A DNA stretch of 64,000 bases, from NCBI GenBank assembly GCA_964059195.1, contig CAXKWD010000004.1:122422043-122486042 (forward strand). Reading direction: 5' to 3'. The notes under the pieces were generated by a model that saw only the letters and a program-made list of their open reading frames with translations, did no database searches and was not told where the DNA came from. A program made the translations under genes and the position numbers. This stretch comes from Ectobius pallidus. Taxonomy: Eukaryota > Arthropoda > Insecta > Blattodea > Ectobiidae. This document shows, in pieces, positions 32,496-44,400 of the stretch (its first letter is position 1; each line of letters opens with the position of its first letter).

Positions 32496-35469
32496 TGTTA
32501 CGTCTTGTGATACCTACTTGCCTACTACCCGCGCGCGATTTCTTGGGCGCTCGGCTCCCTAGTACTCATTCGGTAGCAGGGTTGGAATGTTTAAAACAAA
32601 ACGTTTAAAACAAGTGCTTAAAACATGTTTAAAACAAGTGCTTGTGTTTTTTTTAAATTTGTTTAAAACGTTTTAAACATGTTTTTTTCAGCATATGTTT
32701 AAATCATTTTTTAATTGCATGTTATATTTAATTATGAAGACAATTTACATTTTGTCAAGTTAGTGACCCTGTTAGTGTTGTAAACAGAAAAAAAAAAAAA
32801 AACTAGGGCCAGAATACCAGAAAATCATGTGAGGTGGTGTCTTTTGTATCCTTTTCCTCCAGACTTCTCTATCGTCTGTCGCCAGCTTCCAGTTTCTGAT
32901 TTTGAGTAATTGATTTGAATTTTTTCTGACTGCATCCTACCATCTATTTTGTGGTCTTCCTTTTTAAAGAAAGAGATTATTAATATTAAATATTGAATGT
33001 GTCAATTTGGCAACACTGTAGTAGGATATTCCTTGTAAGTTTGATAATGTAAGGCGGCTAAGACCACGTAAAGCATGGTGAAAGTCAATCATCAGTTGAG
33101 CAGTAAAGGCAGTAATTAAACAGTAGTTTGTATTATTTTTTATTAATCATGAACTATTAAATCATAAACAAATACTACTGGTACAAAATGTATTTTCAAA
33201 TACTATTAAGTCTACGACTCATAAATCTTGAACATCTTAGTACAGGGTGTCATTGGATTGACAAAATGTAAATTGTCTGCATAATTAAATTTAACACCCA
33301 ATTAAAAAGTGTTATAAACATATGCTAAAAAATGTTTAAAACAAATTGTTTGAAATGTTTTACATTAAAATGGTTGATTTAAACAAAATGAACGATTTAA
33401 ACTTTTTTTTAAACAAACAACATTGTTGTAAACATAAAAAACGTTACACATATAAAATGTTTTAAACAAAAAAAACATGTTTAAAAAAAAAAAAAAACGT
33501 TTTTTTTTGTTCTTTTAAAAAAAAAACATGTTTTTTCCAACCCTGTTCGGTAGGTTTCATTCAACTTCGTAGGTAAAGGACAACACCCTGACATCTAGTG
33601 GCTTCAATACTAAGCTTTCAGGATTCTTATTTATTTTATTTATTGACATTATCTTTTCTGACGCATGGAGTTATGGGGAAAAATAGAATCTTTCGAACTG
33701 CTGATTTCACAAACACTTCATTGTACATCCAACACTTTCCTCACCTCTTTAAGAATTCCGTATGTGCTGATTTCTGACGATCCCGTGAACTCTGTCAATT
33801 TCATGTTCTGAAAGTTGAGCAAACTTTTCACAAAACATATTAAATACATTTAAAATTAGGCCTATAGTTTTCTCCACTTTTAGATGCCTTACCTCTCTTA
33901 CGTTTTACAAAACGAAATGGTGAAGCATGTTCTGCTAAGACTCTTCTTTATGCTTAAAATTAGTCATCCAGTGTAAAAATATTGAGCCTATATTATGTAT
34001 AATATTCTTATTTGATGACTTATTTGATAACCAAACGCTTATGACGTGTAATTAATTGTTACGCAATACCGTCACCACGTTATATTATTGGACTGCATTA
34101 AAATCGTTGTATATTAAAGTCACTACATAAAATACCATACGCACGATTCTGCTGAAACGTTATTTCTTTGGTTGACAACACTGCAGAAAGACTGGCGGAC
34201 TAGCTATGTTTTGTTCACCCCGACCCTCACTTCCCCATAAATCCAGCGCCCAAGAAGTGGCGCGCAGGTAGTAATGCTATGTTACATTTTAGCTTAATTT
34301 TCATTTGTTAATCTTAAAAACCTCATAGTTTTACTTACAGTATGTCTTGACAATTATTGTCATTAATCTCGAAATCAAAATGCCTTCATTTATTTCTAAA
34401 TACTTTCCTATTAAAATATTTCTTTGGTTATTTTATTTTATCTTGAGATTATATATTTAGTATAGTGTTTTCTCATGAATTGATTAATTAATTCAATATA
34501 TTTTGATCAAGCTATTTTTTGGGTTGGCGATTATCTAATTAATTCAACCTTCTGTTGTTTTTAACACACTTCTTCAAAATGGATAGCTTCATCCACGTTC
34601 CATTCACCTTTTCCAAGAGCAAGGAGCTCTTTTTCAACCTATTAAAAGTTTCTAGCATTTCAAGATATTGCTAATTTCGGGCGGAAGGCCGTTCCTTCAT
34701 TTTTATCATGGATTCAGTAATTCAACGACCATGAAAATTGCATGTAACGCAATATTAAGGACCTCAAGGACTTCTTTACGAAGATAATAAATCTTCATCA
34801 ATCATCAGGACATTCATACTAATCAAGGGGAAAATCCTTCATTTTGTGAGTAATTTCTTGAACCACATACCAAAGGTACGTTTCACAGCATATTTGGACC
34901 AAGGATTAGTTGGCTTCATGAGATTCGCAGTCTCAAAGAGAATTTAATGTAATTGTGATTGATAATAAATGTAGACATTTATCAATTAGCAAGTAAAGTG
35001 TGTAAATCACTCAATTCAATGCAAATCCTCATTCAAATTTTATCATTTCTATGAACATTAATATGCAAATATTCTAGCAAGTGAGAAGTAACAACTTCAA
35101 TAAGCTACATCTTTTTGCTACAACTATAGCTGGTCCTCCGATTGTATACAATTCCAATATATTTACATGTGTATTCAATTAGCTTCATAAACATCAAGAT
35201 TTACGATGAACATTCCTTCAAACGCATGTTTATGTTAATCAAGTGACGTCACTCCGACTGTGATTTCTGTGTGTTTATAAGCTGTTTATTCCTTTTCTCG
35301 TTGAAATGCAATGAAGTAGTATTTTTCAACGAGAACGTCTTACTGGTTGCTGGAAATACAATAAGGTTGTGTTTCAAACCATCCATTCCTCAACTCGATA
35401 CTGTTATTGCCGGGAATATACCTTGAATTCTACAGTCCGCTCCAGAGGTCGGGTGCCCTGGCGATAACA
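32496..35469. mobile_element. Solo LTR (about 2.0 kb) carrying a hAT MITE
   Basis: It starts TGTTACG, ends GATAACA and is flanked by CATAT on both sides (32491-32495, 35470-35474), a 5-bp duplication typical of LTR integration. It has no internal coding region, primer site or second LTR, which fits a solo LTR left by recombination. Removing the MITE leaves about 1998 bp. A TATA-like TTTATAAG lies near 35266. It joins directly to the end of hAT-A. Confidence 0.7.
32577..33544. mobile_element. hAT MITE with TTCGGTAG duplication
   Basis: The TIRs CAGGGTTGGAA/TTCCAACCCTG are perfect, and TTCGGTAG flanks both sides exactly. Both subterminal regions are packed with GTTTAAAAC/TTTAAACA words, likely transposase-binding repeats. 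Non-coding. Confidence 0.9.
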
Positions 35470-35910
35470 CATATTAAGTACCAACAGATAGAAATATCTG
35501 CAGTGGTTCACCATTTCTAGTCTACAGGTCATGATTTAAATAGAGAGGCAAAATTACTGAAATGTGTTCAGAAAACAGTTGATTTAACTGTTTGGAGAAA
35601 AGTTCATATCCAGAAAAAAAGAAAGAAAAGAAAGAAAGAGAGAAAAAAAATCCCTAAGGACAACGATCTCATTTTGAAACTAATACACTCTAGAGAACAT
35701 CTTGTGGACAGAGAAATAAACTCGTCAGTAGTTCTCAGCTGATGCTGGAGGCAAAAAGAAGTATTTGAAACATGTTCTAATTTGTAAGTTTTTACATACT
35801 ATAGTTATATGAAGTTGGATGCTTTAAAATTGAATATATAACATTGACACTTCATAATGTTTCTAGCAATTAATTCCATTTAAGAAGAAGAGCCTTAAAT
35901 GTTTAAATTT

Positions 35911-36670
35911 CCTCCATGTACAGCATGTGTCCGCTATATTAACATATGCAGAAGGTTAATCACTGGGAAAAAAATTGTACAAATTACGATATTATTCTTG
36001 TCAGTATTTCACTAATTTATTAAGATCACCTTATTAACCTTTTTCGCTGCTATTGATGTATAAATTTGTCACCGTAAAAAATTTCACAAAAACAGAAATA
36101 TAAATTAATAATGTAATATTTTATGCTAAAATGTGAAAATTTTTATCCACACGTTACTACTACAATTCATGGAAACAAAAATTTTCTATTGAAATTTTTC
36201 TTATCGATTTCAAACTTATAATCCACTGGTGATATTTCTTGATGGATGCTTACATTAACCCATTGGCACACTACTTTTCTTATGCACAGCGCACCCATAA
36301 ACACTAATATTTTCAGGCAAAAATTGATTTCTTTACATTTATTATTACTTCATGCAAATTCAATTTTATGGACTAAACTGCATACCCCTTTTTATGCTGT
36401 GATGTTTTGTTGAACCCTGGAATGTTTGTTTACAGGTATTTTGTGGTGTGATACACCCTAAAACAGTCTGGAACGCCACACACAATTTCTTCCTCGAAGC
36501 CATTTTTCGAACTGAGTGCCTCGGAATCCCATGATCACGTGATCATTATACGATTTATAACTTAAACTTGACTTATTGTGTTGAATACAATAAGGTAGAT
36601 AACTTGTGTAGGTATAATACGCTAATAAGGCATGTCATGCCATCTACTTACGGAAAGCGGGAATAACCTC
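35911..36670. other. Intergenic sequence without recognised features
   Basis: AT-rich sequence with no open frame of note and no repeat that I could match elsewhere in the window. Confidence 0.5.
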
Positions 36671-37260
36671 ATATTCACGATCGATTTATACCTTGAAGAT
36701 CGATATGAAGCATATCGTGTTGCATACCATTGCATAGAGAATTTATTCAGCTTTAAAATGGTATATAATAATAATTAAGGAATCGCGCACAATGTGCATT
36801 ATCTTAACCTAAGACTTAACCTACCCAGTCCTGAACCCGGGAAAGGGATTTTTCACTACTGAAAAATCCCCGACCCGGCCGGGAATCGAACCCGGGCCGC
36901 CGAAGTGGAAGGCAGGCGCGCTACCGACTCACCCACGGCGACGGACTTAAAATGGTATATGGAATGTTATGCCATCTACTCAGAGAAAGCTAGAACTAAA
37001 AGAAAAAGTGTCGGTTGCTCAGCCCGTCTGGCAGCCGCCACAGTGCATATCGACCACATATTCACGATCGATTTATACATTGAAGATCGATATGAAGCAT
37101 ATCGTGTTGCATACCATTGCATAGAGAATTTATTCAGCTTTAAAATGGTATATGGAATGTTATGCCATCTACTCAGAGAAAGCTAGAACTACAAGAAAAG
37201 GTGTCGCTTGCTCAACCCATCTGGCAGCTGGCAAAGTGCGTTTCGTCTTTAATTTCTTGC
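36671..37260. repeat. Two-copy ~200-bp tandem duplication, first copy split by a SINE
   Basis: ATTCACGATCGATTTATA through GAAAGCTAGAACTA is present at 36671 and again at 37058. The first copy is broken at TTAAAATGGTATAT by the SINE. The copies are nearly identical, so the duplication is young and predates the SINE. Confidence 0.8.
36767..36946 (-). repeat. tRNA-derived SINE with 14-bp target-site duplication
   Basis: On the minus strand the head has an A box (GGGTGAGTCGGTAGCGC) and a perfect B box (GGTTCGATTCC). A hairpin follows (GGGATTTTTCAGTAGTGAAA and onward), then an AT-rich tail of ATTATTATT. TTAAAATGGTATAT flanks both sides (36753-36766, 36947-36960). A decayed relative lies at 1905-2000. 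Confidence 0.88.
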
Positions 37261-38315
37261 CCGTCCCGCAGATGGGGAAGTGCGCTAATGGGTTAATATA
37301 TAAATTAAGTTCTGAAAGGGTTATATAATCAAACATAACCTCCCAAAAATTAAAATACTACAATTTTGGAGAATTATTTTATTAGCTAAGAAGTATCACT
37401 TATAAACGAATTAAAATGGCCAACCAAAATTTCACTTAACTTTACAAATATACAAATCTTGCATAGTTCAAGAATAATCTTCCATGCTTATCACATAAAT
37501 TTCTCAGCAATAAAACATGTAAAAAGAAATATCTAGTTACATCATGAACACAAGTTGTTCAACTGTTCATATACCTATAAATTATTCAACAATTGATATA
37601 GGTAATGGAGTAAAGCACTCTATCCCTCCTATCAGTCTCACAATAACTGGGATTTGTGCAATGTTTCTCAGATTTACACAATCTAAACAAATGAGACCAC
37701 CAATAAACACCCTCATCATTCTCTAACATCATACAAGTGCACAGCACTTAAACAAACAATTTTTCACGTCGTGAATTTGATAAACATTGCACCGCAGTCT
37801 CATTTAACAATCAATTAGTGAAAAATAGTTTCGCTCTTGAAGTCCCAGCACAGCTTAAGTTATGTTACATATAAGAGTCAATCACTTGGATATAAATAGA
37901 TATACATATTTAATAGAAAAAGCAATGTCATTTCCAATTTTAGATTATCAAATGCACTGTAATGAATTAATCACTACCATGTGCCAGAATTAATATTATA
38001 CAATCGCATTTAGATAAATATATAATATATTTAAATTATGAAATATTCTACTCATTTACAGAAATGACGACTAGGGTGAAATATCCTCTTTTTTGACTAT
38101 TAAATGCTTGATCATGTTATGAACTCAGAATAATTTTTCACTCCTATTAGCTTCAGCCTTTGTATTTATCACTGTGAAAACATGTCTTTATCAATACCAC
38201 TAGCATTTTTACATAGGCAAAAAAAAAAAGGAAATCATTCTTGTCAAAAGACTCTTGTCATCGTTCACACAATCAAAGTCACACATAATGTATAAAACTG
38301 TCTTCAGTCTTAACC
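37261..38315 (-). other. Probable 3' UTR region of the importin gene
   Basis: This non-coding stretch follows the stop codon on the minus strand. An AATAAA signal on that strand lies near 37377. Nothing shows where the transcript ends. Confidence 0.35.
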
Positions 38316-38420
38316 TTATAACACGACATACTCACGAACTAGTTCTAGAGTTTCAACATCCACAGTCTGCATCAACTGTTCAAATTGCGAAGGCCCCACT
38401 TGATTTTGCAGGAGAGACAT
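38316..38420 (-). CDS. IPO11: Importin-11-like terminal exon
   Basis: It follows GAATCACAG| on the minus strand and encodes 34 residues then TAA. It begins in phase 0 and reads F-E-Q-L-M-Q-T-V-D near its middle, the amphipathic helix that closes the protein. Confidence 0.75.
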   Translation of the reverse strand: MSLLQNQVGPSQFEQLMQTVDVETLELVREYVVL

Positions 38421-41400
38421 CTGTGATTCAAACCAAACAAATCACCATTAGCACTATCTAGGATGTATAAAATGAGCACGTGCGAAGCATCAAAATTAAG
38501 TAGAGGTTAATAAGTAGTGATGGGCAAAATCGAATGATTTTAAGAATCGAATAATCTTTTCTTAAGTAACATAAAGAATCGAATGTTCATTCATATGAAA
38601 AAGTTCTCAGATGAAAGCAAAATCAGAGTTATCATGATGTGAGTCGGCTGCCGAGAAGTGAGAACAACTAAAAACTGTCTCGACTCATAACTCAAATGTT
38701 TAGTTGGGAAATTTCATTGTGTTACAAGATCTACCGCTATTGGTTTCTGAAATGAGTGTGGCTCAATGGGTGTGACAGTTTCATGCAGCGCTGTCAGATA
38801 TTGTGTTAATCTCATTGTACTTCTAGGGTTCACAGAGTAAAGACCCATAAGATTAGTATATTGTCTCGTTTGCCCTGGGATCTTCTGTTAAGAATTGGCA
38901 GTTTGGCAATGCTGAGCATTCATTCATATATGCCTGTGAGCATTCATATATGCCTTTCTTGCCTGCAACTCTTATACTGCATTAACAAAGTTAACCGAAG
39001 TGATACAACTGCACGAGCAGTCTGATGTTCTCAACAACTCATCCTCAGTTCATACTTCTCCTAGCATTAAATCATTAGAATACTTTTTAATAGGGTTCTT
39101 GATATCTCGAGAACTTTCAAGAATTTAATAATTTCGATTTTTTTCACTCGAGAACTCCCATCACCATTAATAAGCTACAAAATGTAATGCTGTATTTCAG
39201 GGTTAAGGTTCCATTTTCTTAACATGTAAGGATGTTAGGAATTATTTGGGGTAAAATTAATTCACAAAATTACTCTAATTACATAAATAAAACCACAAAA
39301 TCCCTAATCACCTAAATAAAACCTATTTTTGATAATTATGTTTTTTATTTTATTTTTTTTATTATTATTTTTTTAACTTCTCAGTTAAATGGTCATACGT
39401 ATTGCCATAAGTGACTTTTGGAAATCACCTAGGGGATTTATTTAAGAGAGTTCCAAGTCATGAGTTGCATTAACGAGGGTCATTCAATAATTAAAGAGAC
39501 AAACTGACCTGGAGAATAAACAGTTTATTTTTACAAAACAAGACTTTTCCTACTTTTCAACATAATCCCCATCAACATTTATGGACTTGTCCCAACAGGT
39601 TACTAGCTTTTTAATACCGGCTGAAAAGAATTCTTTGTCTTTGTGTCAGAGCCACAAATTACTTGACATCCTCATTATCCTGGAACTTCTTCCCACGTAA
39701 TGCCTCCTTCAGTGGACCAAACAATTCGAGTTTCAAGTGAGGAAGTTGCAACTTCAACAGGCCGGCCAGAACGGTGTTCATCAGTCACTGATTCTTGACC
39801 ACTTCTGAACTGTTCTACCCACTTGTAAAAATTTCCACAGTTCATACAACTTCCACCATACACTTTAGTCATTCTAGAGTATATATTAGCTGGTTTTTCA
39901 CCTTCAGCAATCAAAAAACGAATCACAGAACATTGTTCAACCAATGTGGAATTTTCAAGAAGACCCGACATCGTGAAACTTAATTTTGAAGTTATAAACA
40001 GGGCAATGTTGATCCATCAGCTGATTAGAACTCATCCCAGTGATGCCAACTCAAAATCCTAAATGTATCAAACTTGTACTACCAACCATCTTTTCCCCAG
40101 ACCAATTTGTCTCTTTAATCATTGAATGACCCATGTATAATGACTATTTAATGAATAATATGTAATAATTAATTAATAAGACGCAATCAGTTAATAAACA
40201 TCCATTTATTCAAGTATTGTATGCTGAAATTTAAAATTGAAGAATATCTTACATAAAACTTAAATATTTATATATTTTATAGTTCCAAGCTATGTGTTTC
40301 AATATATTATGCATGTATTTAATGAACAGTTGCAGATGCTCAGTAGTACATTCATGCTGTTGAGGTTATGTGTTTATAATTTTTACAGGAGGTGATTACA
40401 ATTGAATACTATAAATTAGAAAGGGTCTAAGTGCCAAAATAAGCAAATTTGAGTTATATGGTTTAAAGAGGTCTATGTGCCGTGCGGAATACTTTTATAA
40501 AGGGTTTATAGCTTCAGAAATTTTCTTGTAGTTTTTAATGCCCCCGGAAGATAGCAGGAGCTATATCTCCAGCGGTACTTGTAGTTAATAAGGGTCTAAG
40601 TGCCGCTTGTTCTCACCAGCTGTTAGAAGTGTGTTAAAATGTCAGTGTAGCAAAAAATGCCTTCCAATGGTGATTTTGACATTCAAAAAAGGAGAAAGAG
40701 GGGCTCTGAAAGTGTTTCCAGGGAAAGGAAACGACTAAGAAATAGTGGACAATCCTACACAATCTACGGAAAGCAAGAAGTGCCAACAAAACAGCCTCCA
40801 AAAGCTCATGTAAGTGAAAGTTATATTAAGCTATGTGAACACAGGAAAATTGAATATATCCCAGATTTCCTGGATTACATTCACGAAGGAGAATCCTGCC
40901 CTTGTACAGGTGAAGAAATATTTCTCCGACATTGCCCCCTGGATCACATGCAACATTATAAAGAAAGGAAAGCGACCAGAAGACCTATCAGCTATGGAAA
41001 TAAAACCACTGAAGTGCAAAAGTCACCTCACAGTTGAAAAGAAAAATGATTTGAAGAAAATGATTCCTTACTTGTCGAACGAACACAAGCAATTTTATTA
41101 CAGTATAACACAGTAGACTCCAGTAATGTATGTGTATTAAATTAAGCTGTGCTACATACTCTAAAAATAGAGCAAATTTGTAATACATGTTTGGACATAC
41201 ACCTTTTTATATGTTATTCAAAATAGTACATAGACCCTTTTTCAAATATCAGTTTTCAGATAGGTGTTTTCTATTCAGACAGTGGATTTTCTTGATATTT
41301 CCTTAGGTAACACTTTCATATGAAGAATGTCTGTCACAAAATGATTTTTATTTTCTTATTAATAACTTTGTCTTGAAATAAAACAGGTTTATCAACTTTT

Positions 41401-44400
41401 CTCGGTTTTTCATTTTTGGCACATAGACACTTTCTAATTTATAGTATTCAATTATTAATGCCAACATTGCTGAACTATGAAATACATTTCCTATAAAGAT
41501 TGCTGAACTGATGTATGCGTAATTCACTGTATTTGCAGAATAAATCTTAACGTACTGAGACAATGGTGATGCATGCATTAGTCACTGCTTACAGAGTCTC
41601 TGACCTGATTAAAATATAAAGAAAAGAACACGTGTGTTTATCACTTTTGTAGGAGGTGATAAAGCAAATTCGATAAATATTGAGTGAATCAGGTATGTGA
41701 TAGGCTGATTTCAGACTTATTCTTATATGTTATTGGTCCAAATCTAAAGAAAGTCCAGGAAGTTTCACATTGCCTTTGAGGATGGAAATTTGCTAGTTTT
41801 TCAAGAAAGGTCAACAACACTTTTAATTTAAAATTGTAATTGAGGTAAATGTTATCAATTGTCTTTAAAGGTGTGTAGTTAGATTACTAAGGGAGTAGTA
41901 TAAGCCTTGCCGCTCAACACTGCGACCGTTATAGATCTATTGTCAAAGATGTGTAGCTATATAGCCATAACTTTTACCCTTCGATGTAGCATGTTTCAAG
42001 GTTTTAAAAAAATAAACATGCTATTTTGCTATACTTAATTTTGATTTTCCACATTTAATTTTGAATTTCCCGCACTAAATCTTGAATTTCCAACATTTTA
42101 TTTCACCAGATTTCGATGAATTTCCCGCATCAAATTTGGTCATTTGCAAATATGGCAAAAAGTGAGGGAAATTCAAAATCTCTCACACAATTAATTCTAA
42201 CATTTGGTTTATCTGTATTTTTTTTTTTACTTGTGCATGTCATTGTCCAATTAACACTTCAATCAGGAGTTCACTGTAGTTATAATGACCCTCCTATACC
42301 CTTCTAGACAAACTTTGAAAGAAAGAAATTTTGCTACAATGGCATCGCTTCAGTGCTTGATTTCTAGCATTTTACGTTTGATTTTTGTTTGTGCACATGT
42401 ATATAAAATGTGTGTATCGACATTGTGTACAGGTTTGTACAGTTTTTCTTCTTTGTTTTATTGTATTACACGACTGATATAAACATGTGCTGATATGAGT
42501 AAACATTAAAATGGTTATTGGCAGGGCATTTTTTCTGGGGGTATGCATACCCCTTAAAGATTTTTCCAGTTTCTTATAGGAGGAAATTGTTAATTTCCAC
42601 AATTTTGAAATCTGAAGAAATTTGTCCCAAACAAAATAACGAGAGTGATTATACTCATCATTTGCATTAAAGTGTCCATTTTCAGTGTTATGTTCATTGT
42701 CTATACCATGATTTCCGAGAAGTGGGGTCTGACATTAGCACTGTGATTGGGAAAACAAGTGAGTACTACAGAACTGTTGCAATAGTATAGGGTGGCCACA
42801 TGATTTTTATATAAAAGCGGGATATTTTTTAAAAATATTGGAAAAAACATGGGACAATTAAAGAAAAAATGGACAAAATTTTCATCTACAAAATTTAGTT
42901 AAAAATTAAACTTGATTTTGTCTCATACATACAAATTATCTTAAATGGCTTAAACTTCTTCTGCAGGCTGCAGTAGATAGTAATTTATTCCGCAGAAGTA
43001 GATGCCTCCTTGCCACTATACTTGTCACTTTTATGAATTTTATCAAGATGTGCATTTTCTTCTGATATTTTACTATTAAAGTCAGCACATGGTTGTAATG
43101 TGATTCACAATGTTGGAATGGCCACCATGTCCAATACCAAATTTTGATTTGCACAACGTACATACTAGTTTCTCCACTGCCCTGATAAGAGGAAACTCAC
43201 TTTGAGGGCCTGTATTACCAACTGCCGGCAAACCTCCCAATACATGACTTCCAGATAGCTTTAGGCTAGGGCCACACGAGCTTGTTTCCATGCTGCGGTT
43301 CTGCAGGAAAACCAGCAAAATGTATAGATTACATTCATAGGTGTGGGAACGGGCCACATGGGAGTGATTCATCGCAGAAAAGGAGTCATTCTGCTGCATC
43401 TTCAAGGTTGCCCGCTCAGTGAATGGGCTGAGGTCCATTTGTTTGCTGGTTTTCATGCAGACTGCAGTGGCCACACGTGCCTCCTTTCAAGCAGCTGTTG
43501 CAGTTGTTGAGTTCTCACCATCTTTTTGAATATCAATCTCAATAAGAATGGAACATTTAGATAGTGAATTAATTATACTGGAAGTACAGAACACCCTTGT
43601 CTGTACAATATCCGGGATCGTGGTTTCAAAAACCGGGATATCAATAACTGCAGTTGTTGTCCGAGAAAACTGGGAAGAGATGGATAATGAAATTGAAACT
43701 AATATCGTTAAGTGAAATATTGTTTTAAGTACAATGTTTGGATAATTGTTCATAATTTATTCTTCCAATTTTAAGGGGGGATGTAGGTCAAAATGCGAGT
43801 TTTAGAAAATAATTCATATCTCCTAAAGTATTGTAGCCATAGTTATGAAAATTTTCACTCTCATTTGGTATGCTATGATAATAAATATACCACTTAAAAA
43901 TACATTTTTGTGTAATTAGTATTTTTATTTATTTACTTTATTTTAAATTTAATCGCCACACTTATATACCTTTTCTATGGAAAACACTTAATGGATAACT
44001 AGCCTATGAAACTTTGACATCTTAATTTTGATTTACAAAACCAATATTTTATTAAATTATTAAAACTAATGGCATCATAACTAATTAAAACCTGCTTACT
44101 TTTAAAGGATCCATATAACTTTCTATTCAGGTACTTTTTGTATTCCTTTCCAATATTTACTTTTAAGAAACCTAAAGTTCGATATAAAATTTGTGTTAAA
44201 AGTCAGTCCTCTTATTAATGCACATATTAATAAATGGCTATATCAAAGTTTCGTTCCAAGGAAACGTTCATTTATTTGTTATCAAAACTTCATGCAATTA
44301 CCTTGAACACTATGTGAGAAAAATGTACATAAGCATTGAAAAATGTAACTTACGGGGAATAGTGTTTAAAGTTTAACTTATTTTTCGTTTTGCTGTGTAT

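Larger units (their letters stand above)
15800..35910 (+). pseudogene. Penelope-like element remnant, copy 2, split into three by later insertions
   Basis: The pieces are about 15800-15841, 17298-17633 and 35470-35910. The first ends in the same GAAACAGCAAAAATTAATGG as copy 1 (near 5095). The second carries the region before GIY-YIG and the degraded core (G-I-Y-E-I-D...V-Y-I-G-K). The third continues with the D-H-D-F-N...K-L-L-K-C-V-Q segment and the 3' tail. Joined in order they follow copy 1, which shows that everything between was inserted later. All frames are broken. Copy 1 lies 11 kb upstream in the transporter intron. Confidence 0.65.

Noticed and set aside
36767..36946. CRISPR-like or bacterial repeat
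   Set aside because: The repeats here are SINEs and tandem duplications. There are no regular short repeats with unique spacers anywhere in the window.
38255..38461. 68-codon plus-strand frame
   Set aside because: It is the shadow of the importin terminal exon, whose minus-strand frame has splice phase and family similarity.
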